A DNA stretch of 64,000 nucleotides, from positions 1,922,001 to 1,986,000 of the forward strand of contig NZ_JAJFZL010000001.1 in the NCBI RefSeq assembly GCF_020733635.1, written 5' to 3'. The notes under the pieces are model-generated. The model did no database searches, was not told the DNA's origin, and saw only the letters and a program-made list of their open reading frames with translations. The stretch is from Nocardia spumae (GTDB lineage: Bacteria > Actinomycetota > Actinomycetes > Mycobacteriales > Mycobacteriaceae). This document shows, in pieces, positions 55,490-64,000 of this stretch. Position numbers and translations under genes: made by a program. Numbering within the stretch: position 1 is the first letter of the stretch; each line of letters starts with the position of its first letter.

Positions 55490-56056
55490 ATGCGAATCGG
55501 GCGTGCGGGGATTCTCGATGTGCTGGGCAGCCGGCGGACGGCCGTCGCGGTACTGTCGGCGATCACGGGGTTCTACTACCTGTTCGTCGCCGTCACCAAT
55601 TGCACCGACACCGTCACCAACCGCCGCGGGGTCTCGGCCGTGCTGTCGATGCGGGCCACGATCCACAATCCGGGCACCGATTGGCGCGCGATCACCAGTG
55701 GCAATGTCGCGCTCATCGCCTACGTGCTCGTCGTGATCTGGGAATTCGCTATCGCGATCGTGTTACTCGCCGCCGCCGCGGCCTGGGGCCGGGTGCTGAG
55801 TGGACATCCACGTCGCGTCCGGGTGCGGCCGCAGACCGCCGCCGGGCTGTCGAGCCTGGGCTGGGTCATGGCGGTACTGCTGTTCGCGGGCGGCTTCCTC
55901 ACGATCGGCGGGGAATGGTTCCGGATGTGGGCGAACAAGGAGGTGAACGCCTCCTCGGCGGCGCTGCAGAACTTCCTGATCGCCGGCGTCGGACTGATTC
56001 TGGTGCATCTGCCCGATTCCGGGGGCCGGGTGCGGCCGCCCGCCGACGGTGAGTAG
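55490..56056 (+). CDS. DUF2165 family membrane protein
   Basis: A 188-residue integral membrane protein with four hydrophobic segments: AVAVLSAITGFYYLFVAVTN, VALIAYVLVVIWEFAIAIVLLAAAAAWG, LGWVMAVLLFAGGFLTIGGEWFRMW and LQNFLIAGVGLILVHL. GGEWF.MW and the N/D-rich first loop fit DUF2165. Function is unknown. The ATG at 55490 is preferred over an upstream in-frame ATG at 55436 because the first helix and basic lead begin there. Confidence 0.85.
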   Translation: MRIGRAGILDVLGSRRTAVAVLSAITGFYYLFVAVTNCTDTVTNRRGVSAVLSMRATIHNPGTDWRAITSGNVALIAYVLVVIWEFAIAIVLLAAAAAWGRVLSGHPRRVRVRPQTAAGLSSLGWVMAVLLFAGGFLTIGGEWFRMWANKEVNASSAALQNFLIAGVGLILVHLPDSGGRVRPPADGE

Positions 56057-56098
56057 GCGGCCGGGAACAGTGCTCCCGCCGCCCGGGTTGCACTCGGC

Positions 56099-56518
56099 AT
56101 GGAACTCGACGTCGCGCTCGACTTCGCCCGCACCACCCCACGTTCCGTCCTGACCACCATCCGGCGCAACGGGCGCCCGCAGCTGTCGAACGTCACGCAT
56201 TGGGCGGCTCCCGACGGTGTGATCCGGATATCCATCACCGCCGACCGCGCCAAATACTTCAACCTGAGCCGTGAGCCCTGGGCGGCCCTGCACATCACGC
56301 GCGAGGATTTCTGGGCCTACGCGGTGCTGGAAGGTGATGTCGACCTGACCCCCGTGGCCGCGAATCCGGACGACGCCACCGTCGAGGAGTTGATCGCCTA
56401 CTACCGCGCGCTCAGCGGTGAACATCCCGACTGGGACGACTACCGCCGGGCGATGGTCGAGGATCGGCGCGTGCTGGTGCGCCTGCGCCCGACGCGTGCC
56501 TACGGCATGTTCCCCTGA
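56099..56518 (+). CDS. PPOX-class F420/FMN-dependent enzyme
   Basis: A split-beta-barrel flavin/deazaflavin enzyme of 139 residues: LDFARTTPRSVLTTIRRNGRPQLSNVTHWAAPDGVIRISITADRAKYFNLSREPWAALHITREDFWAYAVLEGDVDL. This is the Rv1155-type FDOR-B pattern (RA.LTT.R.DG.PQ..., R.K..NL...P...L). Such actinobacterial proteins usually bind F420. The substrate is unknown. It starts at the ATG at 56099, 42 bp after DUF2165, and overlaps the end of the antisense crotonase remnant. Confidence 0.9.
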   Translation: MELDVALDFARTTPRSVLTTIRRNGRPQLSNVTHWAAPDGVIRISITADRAKYFNLSREPWAALHITREDFWAYAVLEGDVDLTPVAANPDDATVEELIAYYRALSGEHPDWDDYRRAMVEDRRVLVRLRPTRAYGMFP

Positions 56519-57056
56519 GATCCGAGGCTCCGCGCCTCGGCCGCGTCGAATCGCCGCGCCGACAACAGCAGATCTCGCGCGACCGCCACTCCCACATGGG
56601 TCGGCAGCACCGCCGCGTAGGTGGCATCGGGAATGCCGCGCAACAACTCCGGCACCCGGAACACCGCGCGCTCGCCGGCGACCGCGATATCGGACAGCGT
56701 CGCGATCAGCAGCCCGCCCGCCTGACAGATCCCGTTCACCGCCGACACCACCGGGGCGCGACTGTCGCGAATCGCCAGAAACGGCAACACATCCTGACCG
56801 GACAGCGCGGGCGGCAGGGCATCCCCGGGGTCGGAGCGACCGCCCAGATCGCCGCCCGGTGCGAAGACGTCGCCGGTGCCGGTGATGATCAGCGCCGCCA
56901 GTCCGGGATCCGAATTGACCAGTTGCACCGCCCGTTTGACACCGAGTACATGGCCGGAGTCAGCGCGTTGCGAGCCTGCGGCCGGTCGATGACGCACCAG
57001 CCGATCCCCCCGTCCCGCTCGAACCGCAGCCCCGCGGCCCCCAGATCGTCACTCAT
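56500..57056 (-). pseudogene. Enoyl-CoA hydratase, frameshifted and truncated
   Basis: The minus strand from the ATG at 57056 reads MSDDLGAAGLRFERDGGIGWCVIDRPQARNALTPAMY. The crotonase match then continues in another frame as GVKRAVQLVNSDPGLAALIITGTGDVFAPGGDLGG, NGICQAGGLLIATLSDIAVAGERAVFRVPELLRGIPDA and RRFDAAEARSLG. The frame change is near 56940. The protein also stops after about 185 residues instead of ~260, just inside the F420-enzyme gene. Both defects argue for a real pseudogene. Confidence 0.82.
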
Positions 57057-57284
57057 CGCGCATCCCGGACCTCGATCATCCGGTAAGAATATCAATCTCC
57101 TGTGATGGATATGCCGTTCTTGCGGACGGTCCCGACGTCCCATCCGGCACGCTGGTGACCGGGCCGGTCGCACACCGCGCGCAGGCGTTGAAACCGGGTT
57201 TAGCCCGTTTCGGCGCTGGGTAATGGACCAATAACGGCTATAAGGACAGGAGTCCGACCGGGTGGATACGGTCGGAACTTGTTG

Positions 57285-57358
57285 CGCCCCCGGCAGGAAT
57301 CGAACCTGCGACCTAGGGATTAGAAGGCCCTTGCTCTATCCAACTGAGCTACGGAGGC
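57285..57358 (-). tRNA. tRNA-Arg (anticodon UCU)
   Basis: On the minus strand from 57358, acceptor GCCTCCG pairs with CGGGGGC through one T-G wobble. The anticodon stem AGGGC/..CCCT region holds loop CTTCTAA (UCU). T-arm GCAGGTTCGATTCCTGC is present. Discriminator G; CCA is not encoded. Confidence 0.95.
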
Positions 57359-57582
57359 ATGGCAGTACCAGACCACGATGCCCGGTTGTGGGCACTGTGT
57401 CCAGCGAGTTGATTATAGCGATCGTCCAGATCCGTCCTGGTCGCCGACAACACCCTGGAAAACTGTCGGCCTCGTCACAACCGGGAGCCCGCCGTGCGGG
57501 TTACTTCACCCTTGCATAACCTGACGGCAACGTTGGCCGTGCATGCTGGCGCCCACTGCTGAATCGAAAGGTAAGAACCCGA

Positions 57583-57645
57583 ATGGACCTTCTGTCGGTG
57601 CTCGTGACCATGTTGAGCGCGTTGGCCAGCGGCAGCGCAGGCTGA
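57583..57645 (+). CDS. 20-residue hydrophobic peptide
   Basis: A tiny gene: Shine-Dalgarno GAAAGG 8-9 nt before the ATG at 57583, a 20-codon frame, and a strong intrinsic terminator 17 bp after the stop. The peptide (MDLLSVLVTM, then LSALASGSAG) is hydrophobic with one acidic residue. Asp2, Ser5, Thr9, Ser12 and Ser16 fall on one helix face, so it would be a small amphipathic helix ending in a flexible SGSAG tail. It has no signal peptide. It is not a leader peptide with an obvious attenuator, since the terminator is not preceded by regulatory codons. Comparable to the 38-residue peptide at 42569 in its GSA motif. Confidence 0.6.
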   Translation: MDLLSVLVTMLSALASGSAG

Positions 57646-57662
57646 TCGCACCTCACGACGAG

Positions 57663-57697
57663 CGTCGGCCCGCCACCTCCGAGGTGGCGGGCCGACG
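57663..57697 (+). terminator. Intrinsic terminator of the 20-residue peptide gene
   Basis: A 15-bp perfect stem (CGTCGGCCCGCCACC at 57663-57677, complement at 57683-57697) with a 5-nt loop is followed by TCGTTTCGG. It isolates the peptide gene from the downstream CopD-CtaG gene. Confidence 0.88.
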
Positions 57698-57781
57698 TCG
57701 TTTCGGCGCTCGGTCCCACCGGCGGGGGCGCGACTCGGGGCCGGGCGGGTGTGAGGTGAGCGGCAAACTACGCTGAATAGT

Positions 57782-59818
57782 ATGTCGTCACCGCAGGACC
57801 CGTCCGTAGCACCTGATCTGCAGGACACACGGTCGGAATCCGCGGCGTTCCCGATCCTGGCCGTGCTGTCGGTCGGGGTGACGGCGCTGGTGGCGCCGAT
57901 CGTGGTCAGTCTGTCCGCCGCACAGGCTTTGACATTGCTCGGCATTCCCGATCCGGGTCCGTTGACCACCTACGGTCTGCCCGCGGTGCGGGCGCTGGCC
58001 GATTTCTCGGCCGCGGTCGCGGTCGGGTCCCTGCTGTTCGCGGCCTTTCTCTGTCCGCCGCAGCGCGACGGTCTGCTGGATGTCGGCGGCTATCGTGCGC
58101 TGCGTCGCGCCGGAGTCGCGGCCTTGGCCTGGGCGGTGACCTCGGCGCTATTGGTGCCGCTGACCCTGTCCGATACCACCGGGCAGCCGGTGCGGTCGGT
58201 ATTGCGGCCCGATCAGCTCTGGCACGCGATCGACAAGGTGGATGTCGCGGGGTCCTGGCGAGCCACCGCGATCATGGCGATCCTGTTGGCGATCGGTTGC
58301 CGGCTGGCGCTGCGCTGGGGCTGGACGCCGGTGCTGTTCGCCTGGTCGGTGCTGTGCCTGATCCCGGTCGCGCTCACCGGCCATTCATCGGCGGGTGGCG
58401 CGCACGATATCGCGACCAACAGCTTGATCCTGCACCTGGTCGGAATGGCGGTGTGGGCGGGTGGACTGTTCGCGCTGCTGGCCTACGCGATGCGTGGCGG
58501 AACGTACACCGGCCTGGCGGCGCACCGATTCTCGCTGGTGGCGACCTGTGCCTTCGTGACCGTGGCGATATCGGGCGTGATCAACGCCTGGGTGCGGCTG
58601 TCGTGGAGTGAATTGGTCGGCACCACCTACGGCCGGCTGGTGATCGCGAAGACGGTCGCCCTGTGCGCGCTCGGCGTGATCGGCTACCTGCAGCGCCGGC
58701 GTGCCCTGCCCGCGCTGGCCGACAACCCCCGTAGTCGCTCGGCCTTGATCAGTTATGCCGGGGTCGAGGTGCTGATCTTCGCCGCCACCATCGGCTTGGC
58801 GGTCGGGCTGGGGCGCACGCCGCCGCCGGATCTGAAGCGTGTGCCTTCGCCGGCCGAGGTGGAGCTCGGTTACAACCTCGCCGGTCCGCCCAACGCCGCT
58901 CGCCTGCTCTTCGACTGGCGATTCGACATCATGTTCGGGACGCTGGCGATCGTGCTCGCGGTGCTCTATCTGGCAGGTGTGCGCCGGGTGCGCCGTCGTG
59001 GTGACCCCTGGCCGGTCGGCCGGACGGTGGCGTGGCTGTGCGGATGTGCTGTGCTGCTGATCGCCACCAGCTCCGGTGTCGGCCGCTACGCCCCGGCCAT
59101 GTTCAGCGTGCACATGGCGCAGCACATGCTGCTGTCGATGCTGGCCCCGGTGCTGTTCGCGCTGGGCGGTCCGGTGCTGCTGGCCCTGCGCGCACTGCCG
59201 GCCGCGGGCCGGGACGCCCCGCCCGGACCACGCGAATGGGTGCTGGCCGCGGTGCACAATCCGGTGTCGCGGTTCATGACGCAGCCGGCGGTCGCGACGG
59301 CGTTCTTCATCATCGGCTTCTACGCGTTGTACCTGGGCGGCATCTTCGACGCCGTGGTCGGCGAACACGGCGCCCATCTGGCGATGAATCTGCACTTCCT
59401 GGTCTCGGGCTACCTGTTCTACTGGGTGGTGCTCGGCATCGATCCCAAGCCCCGGCAGGTCCAGCCGCTGACCAAGGTCGGCATGGTGTTCGGGTCGCTG
59501 CCGTTCCACGCCTTCTTCGGGGTCGCGCTGATGAGTATGACCACCGTGATGGGTGACTGGTTCTATCGTTCGCTGGGACTGGGCTGGAATACCGATCTAC
59601 TCGGCGATCAGCGCACCGGTGGCGGCCTGGCCTGGGCCAGTGGTGAGATCCCGCTGGTGCTGGTGATGCTGGCCCTGCTCATGCAGTGGTCCCGCAGTGA
59701 CAATCGCACGGCCAAGCGGATCGACCGTGCCGCCGACCGTGATCACGATGCCGCACTCGCCGCGCACAACGCCATGTTCGCGGAACTGGCCAAGCGCGAC
59801 GGTGAGGTTCGACAGTGA
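57782..59818 (+). CDS. CopD-CtaG fusion membrane protein (copper handling / oxidase assembly)
   Basis: A polytopic membrane protein of 678 residues. The N-terminal half (about 25-345) is a CopD-type copper-transport domain with HSSAGGAHDIATN and MAVWAGGLFALL-like helices. The C-terminal half (about 375-650) is the caa3-type CtaG domain with SVHMAQHMLLSMLAPVLFALGGPVLLALRALP, HNPVSRFMTQPAVATAFFIIGFYALYLG, MNLHFLVSGYLFYW and LPFHAFFGVALMS. Its Met/His motifs suit Cu(I). M. tuberculosis Rv0102 has the same fusion. It probably delivers copper to cytochrome oxidase. No strong Shine-Dalgarno precedes the ATG at 57782. Its stop overlaps the next start (GTGA). Confidence 0.93.
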   Translation: MSSPQDPSVAPDLQDTRSESAAFPILAVLSVGVTALVAPIVVSLSAAQALTLLGIPDPGPLTTYGLPAVRALADFSAAVAVGSLLFAAFLCPPQRDGLLDVGGYRALRRAGVAALAWAVTSALLVPLTLSDTTGQPVRSVLRPDQLWHAIDKVDVAGSWRATAIMAILLAIGCRLALRWGWTPVLFAWSVLCLIPVALTGHSSAGGAHDIATNSLILHLVGMAVWAGGLFALLAYAMRGGTYTGLAAHRFSLVATCAFVTVAISGVINAWVRLSWSELVGTTYGRLVIAKTVALCALGVIGYLQRRRALPALADNPRSRSALISYAGVEVLIFAATIGLAVGLGRTPPPDLKRVPSPAEVELGYNLAGPPNAARLLFDWRFDIMFGTLAIVLAVLYLAGVRRVRRRGDPWPVGRTVAWLCGCAVLLIATSSGVGRYAPAMFSVHMAQHMLLSMLAPVLFALGGPVLLALRALPAAGRDAPPGPREWVLAAVHNPVSRFMTQPAVATAFFIIGFYALYLGGIFDAVVGEHGAHLAMNLHFLVSGYLFYWVVLGIDPKPRQVQPLTKVGMVFGSLPFHAFFGVALMSMTTVMGDWFYRSLGLGWNTDLLGDQRTGGGLAWASGEIPLVLVMLALLMQWSRSDNRTAKRIDRAADRDHDAALAAHNAMFAELAKRDGEVRQ

Positions 59819-60765
59819 CCGAGGCCCCGACCCATGTGCCCCGCCTGTTCCGCTCCGATGTGCGAGATGCGCAGCTGCGGCTGAGTAACGACGTCCGGGT
59901 CACCCCGGTCTTCCACACCGAGGTCGCCGGTCCGGACGGACCGGTCAAGGTCACTTTCAAACTCGAGCATCTGCAACACGGCGGCACGTTCAAACTGCGC
60001 GGCAGCCTGAACGCGCTGATGCAGTCCGAGAACGACCGACGCCCCGTGGTGATCGCATCGGGTGGCAACGCCGGAATCGCCGCCGCGCTGGCCTGTGCCC
60101 TGCGGGGACGGCCGTGCACGGTGGTGGTGCCCGAGACCGCGCCGCACACGAAGGTGGCGGCGATGTGGGGCTACGGCGCGGAAGTTCTGTGGCACGGGAC
60201 GACCTACGCCGAATCCAAGCGCCATGCCGACGCGGTGGCCGCCGAACGCGACGCTCAGCAACTGCACGCCTACGACCTGCCGGCGGTGGTGGCCGGTGCC
60301 GGGGTGGTCGGGCTGGAGATCGAACGGCAGGTGCGGCGGCGGCCGCCGGTGCTGGTGGCCGTCGGTGGCGGCGGGTTGATGGCGGGTGTCGCGATCGCCC
60401 TGGGCCCGCGTTCGCGGGTGATCGGTGTCGAGCCCAAAGGGGCCCCGACGCTGTACGCGGCGCTCTCGGCCGGCCGCCCGGTCGATGTGCCGGTCGACAG
60501 CATCGCCGCGGATGCCCTGGGCGCCACCAGAATCGGCGATATCGCCCTCGATACGGCGATTCGCTACGGCGTCGGCTCGGTGCTCGTCGCCGACGACGCG
60601 ATCGCGATGGCCCGTGAGTACCTCTGGCGAGAATTCCGGCTGGTCGTCGAGGCGGCGGGCGCCACTGCGCTGGCCGCCGTGCAGAGCGGTGCCTTCGTAC
60701 CCGAACCGGGGGAGCGGCCGGTGATCGTGCTGTGTGGCGCCAATACCGATGTGAGCACCCTCTAG
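59815..60765 (+). CDS. PLP-dependent threonine/serine dehydratase-like enzyme
   Basis: A fold-type II PLP enzyme of 316 residues. The Schiff-base lysine lies in HGGTFKLRG (Lys60), the phosphate-binding glycine loop is VAVGGGGLMAGV, and SGGNAGIAAA is the asparagine loop. It lacks the ACT regulatory domain of biosynthetic IlvA and so resembles catabolic threonine/serine dehydratases or racemases; the substrate is not decided. Its GTG at 59815 overlaps the CtaG stop by 4 nt, so the two are coupled although no functional link is evident. Confidence 0.9.
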   Translation: MTEAPTHVPRLFRSDVRDAQLRLSNDVRVTPVFHTEVAGPDGPVKVTFKLEHLQHGGTFKLRGSLNALMQSENDRRPVVIASGGNAGIAAALACALRGRPCTVVVPETAPHTKVAAMWGYGAEVLWHGTTYAESKRHADAVAAERDAQQLHAYDLPAVVAGAGVVGLEIERQVRRRPPVLVAVGGGGLMAGVAIALGPRSRVIGVEPKGAPTLYAALSAGRPVDVPVDSIAADALGATRIGDIALDTAIRYGVGSVLVADDAIAMAREYLWREFRLVVEAAGATALAAVQSGAFVPEPGERPVIVLCGANTDVSTL

Positions 60766-60929
60766 CGGCGACACGCCCTTCGGAACGACCGCTGTTCACA
60801 CAGCGGTGAGTTGTCCACATTCCCGGATTCGGCGCTGGTGGTGTACCCGGCGGTCGGCGAGGCTGAGTGGGCGCGGCCGTGATCGGTCGCAATCGGGGGA
60901 GAGTCGTCGAACCATGAAGGGGCGCAATC

Positions 60930-61439
60930 ATGTACGAGGCGAACACAGCCGTTATCGGCACCGTCGTCACCCATCCGGTGCGGCGCAACCTGCCGGGTGG
61001 GGACCAGGTCACGACCTTCCGGATGGCCAGTACCGCGCGCCGGTTCGACCGCGAGAGCGGTGGGTGGGTGGACAGCGGCACGCTCTTTCTCACCGTGTCC
61101 TGCTGGCGGCGGCTGGTGGAGGGCGTCGACGCCTCCCTGCGCCGGGGTGATCCGATCATCGCCTACGGGCAGTTGCGCACGAACGAGTACCGCACCAAGG
61201 ACGGCGTACACCGCCACGATCTGGAGATGCGGGCCACCGCATTAGGGCCTGACCTGGGACGTTGTTCGGCTCCGGTGGTGCGGCGCGGTGGTCCGCGGAA
61301 CTCTGTACCGGACCTGCACGTTGTGTCTCACGAGGGCGACGAGCCGTCGGCGGCATCGTCTGGCGAGTCTGTCCCGGCCGCCGGTGCGCGATCGACTACC
61401 GTCGAGCCGGTCTCCGCGACGGCTGCCGACGCCGGATGA
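60930..61439 (+). CDS. Second single-stranded DNA-binding protein
   Basis: A 169-residue OB-fold protein. NTAVIGTVVTHPVRRNLPGGDQVTTFRMASTARRFDRESGGWVDSGTLFLTVSCWRRLVEGVDASLRRGDPIIAYGQLRTNEYRTKDGVHRHDLEMRATALGPDL is a complete SSB domain (about 5-112). A disordered Ser/Ala-rich tail follows. The tail ends ATAADAG and lacks the acidic DDIPF-type tip of the main SSB, so it is the auxiliary paralogue (Rv2478c-like), which in mycobacteria also precedes ettA. The ATG at 60930 follows AAGGGGCG. Confidence 0.9.
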   Translation: MYEANTAVIGTVVTHPVRRNLPGGDQVTTFRMASTARRFDRESGGWVDSGTLFLTVSCWRRLVEGVDASLRRGDPIIAYGQLRTNEYRTKDGVHRHDLEMRATALGPDLGRCSAPVVRRGGPRNSVPDLHVVSHEGDEPSAASSGESVPAAGARSTTVEPVSATAADAG

Positions 61440-61514
61440 CTACGGTTACCCCGGCCCCGCTCGCGCGGTCCTCCGTTTCGACCCACTGGTTCCGACACCG
61501 ATAGGCTTTCCTAC

Positions 61515-63191
<1,677 letters not shown>

Positions 63192-63262
63192 CAATCCGGC
63201 TCGCGCAGTCGATCACAACCCGCGGCGTGTGCCAATTGTGAAGGGGCGCAACGTCATCGCCG

Positions 63263-63282
63263 CCCACCGCTTCGGCGGTGGG
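63263..63282 (+). terminator. UUCG-tetraloop terminator after ettA
   Basis: An 8-bp stem CCCACCGC (63263-63270) / GCGGTGGG (63275-63282) is closed by the very stable C(TTCG)G tetraloop, 72 bp past the ettA stop. Confidence 0.6.
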
Positions 63283-63438
63283 TCCGGCGGCTGCGGGCGC
63301 ACCAACCGGCCCGTTCGAGGTAGCTGAGCGTTGCCGAGGGTTTAGAAGGAATCCACCCCGGCACCTCTGCTGCCCAGCTACTCTCGACTCCGGCGTCACT
63401 TTGTTACGGAACCGAATCCGAGGGAGTTGGCGAAGAAA

Positions 63439-64000
63439 ATGACGGTCTCGTCCGAATTGTCCAGTAACGCGTGGGCGGAGAGCTTGCCGGAGCCGCTGCG
63501 AGGAGAACTCGCAACGCTCGAGTCGGCCTATTTCCGCCACGTCGATGCCGGCGATGTGGACTGCGCGATCACCGGAAGTTCGGCGCTGGTATTTCGAAGG
63601 CACCTCGAACTGGGCTTGCAACGGCCGCCGGGTGCCGCTCGGGTACGGGTCTACCACCCCGACGACGGCAGCGGGCTCGGGGCCGCGGTGCAGCTGGTCA
63701 CCGACGATATGCGACTGCTGGTCGAATCGGTGGCCTCGGCGCTGACCCGTATCGGCGTCACCGTCAGCGAGGTGATCCACCCGATTTTCGAGGTGCTGCG
63801 CGACGACGACGGCCGGTTGCATTCGGCCGCTCCGCACGAGGTGGACAGCAACGGCGTCACCGGACTGCGGGAATCGTGGATTCACGTTCAACTTCACCCC
63901 TCGACCAGCCGCGACGTTCTCGAGCGCATCGAGACCGAGATTCCCGACGTCCTCGCCGACGTCCGCCAGGTCATCAGCGATACCGAAGCCATGCGAGCGG
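63439..64000 (+). CDS. NAD-specific glutamate dehydrogenase, 5' part
   Basis: N-terminal 187 residues of a large (about 1,600-residue) NAD-dependent glutamate dehydrogenase of the kind represented by M. tuberculosis Rv2476c. The frame is open to the window end. Recognisable N-terminal ACT-like segments are VRVYHPDDGSGLGAAVQLVTDDMRLLVESVASALTRIGVTVSEVIHPIFEVLRDDDGRL, ESWIHVQLHP and LADVRQVISDTEAM. The enzyme deaminates glutamate to 2-oxoglutarate and in mycobacteria is regulated by GarA. The ATG at 63439 is used. Synteny with ettA upstream supports the call. Confidence 0.9.
   Translation, partial: MTVSSELSSNAWAESLPEPLRGELATLESAYFRHVDAGDVDCAITGSSALVFRRHLELGLQRPPGAARVRVYHPDDGSGLGAAVQLVTDDMRLLVESVASALTRIGVTVSEVIHPIFEVLRDDDGRLHSAAPHEVDSNGVTGLRESWIHVQLHPSTSRDVLERIETEIPDVLADVRQVISDTEAMRA

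Noticed and set aside
48161..57358. Integrated element bounded by tRNA-Gly and tRNA-Arg
   Set aside because: No integrase, recombinase, phage gene or duplicated tRNA 3' end was seen; gene decay without an element is the simpler reading.
57543..57776. A 77-codon frame overlapping the 20-residue peptide gene
   Set aside because: It runs through the strong terminator hairpin and has no Shine-Dalgarno; the short peptide frame fits the local signals better.

Overview
The window is about 68% GC chromosome from a mycolic-acid actinomycete, most likely Nocardia or a close relative. The evidence is a single-chain bacterial type I fatty acid synthase (FAS-I) beside acpS, an LdtMt2-type L,D-transpeptidase, a DesA3-type acyl desaturase with its reductase, TTG/GTG starts and several Corynebacteriales-restricted small proteins. 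From memory, the left part is collinear in content with the M. tuberculosis Rv2510c-Rv2524c block (HerA-like NTPase, orn, tRNA-His, ldtB, tRNA-Lys, DUF3618 protein, bcp, acpS, fas). The right edge matches Rv2478c-Rv2476c (SSB-like protein, ettA, NAD-glutamate dehydrogenase). No transposase, integrase, phage gene or CRISPR array was seen.

Layout. 1-10.5 kb: tRNA-Leu, then a fas promoter region with three TGAGG/CCTCA inverted repeats, fas and acpS. 10.7-14.3 kb: a TetR regulator, a membrane-anchored DUF7159-like protein, bcp, a DUF3618 protein and a secreted Excalibur protein. 14.4-23.3 kb: accessory genes (pirin/MarR pair, crotonase, beta-carbonic anhydrase, PucR regulator, secreted lipase, secreted glycine-rich protein) ending in a multiply frameshifted hydrolase pseudogene. 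23.4-31.9 kb: tRNA-Lys, ldtB, a MetE-like enzyme coupled to a P450 lacking the ExxR motif, a secreted four-cysteine protein, tRNA-His, orn, a HerA-like ATPase and an NmrA-type reductase.

31.9-48 kb: a lysA-type decarboxylase; a four-gene padR-fadH-VOC-SDR operon with a palindrome at its promoter; and a TetR gene divergent from a reductase-desaturase-small protein operon with a 25-bp operator-like palindrome. These are followed by a DUF4254 gene, a 38-residue repeat peptide, a three-gene ABC-2 exporter operon, an orphan ectB and an orphan NphB-type aromatic prenyltransferase. 48-57.4 kb: tRNA-Gly, a DUF445 membrane protein, small enzymes and regulators, and a cluster of truncated genes whose junctions look like deletion scars. 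57.3-64 kb: tRNA-Arg, a 20-residue peptide gene with its own terminator, a CopD-CtaG fusion coupled to a PLP dehydratase, an SSB-like protein, ettA and the 5' end of the NAD-glutamate dehydrogenase gene.

The genes point to envelope lipid and cell-wall work: acyl-chain synthesis (fas/acpS), unsaturated fatty acid synthesis (desaturase operon), unsaturated fatty acid breakdown (fadH) and peptidoglycan 3-3 cross-linking (ldtB). Lineage-specific accessory genes are interleaved. The least explained items are the two tiny peptide genes, the unusual P450/MetE-like pair, the orphan prenyltransferase and the 106-residue protein coupled to the desaturase.
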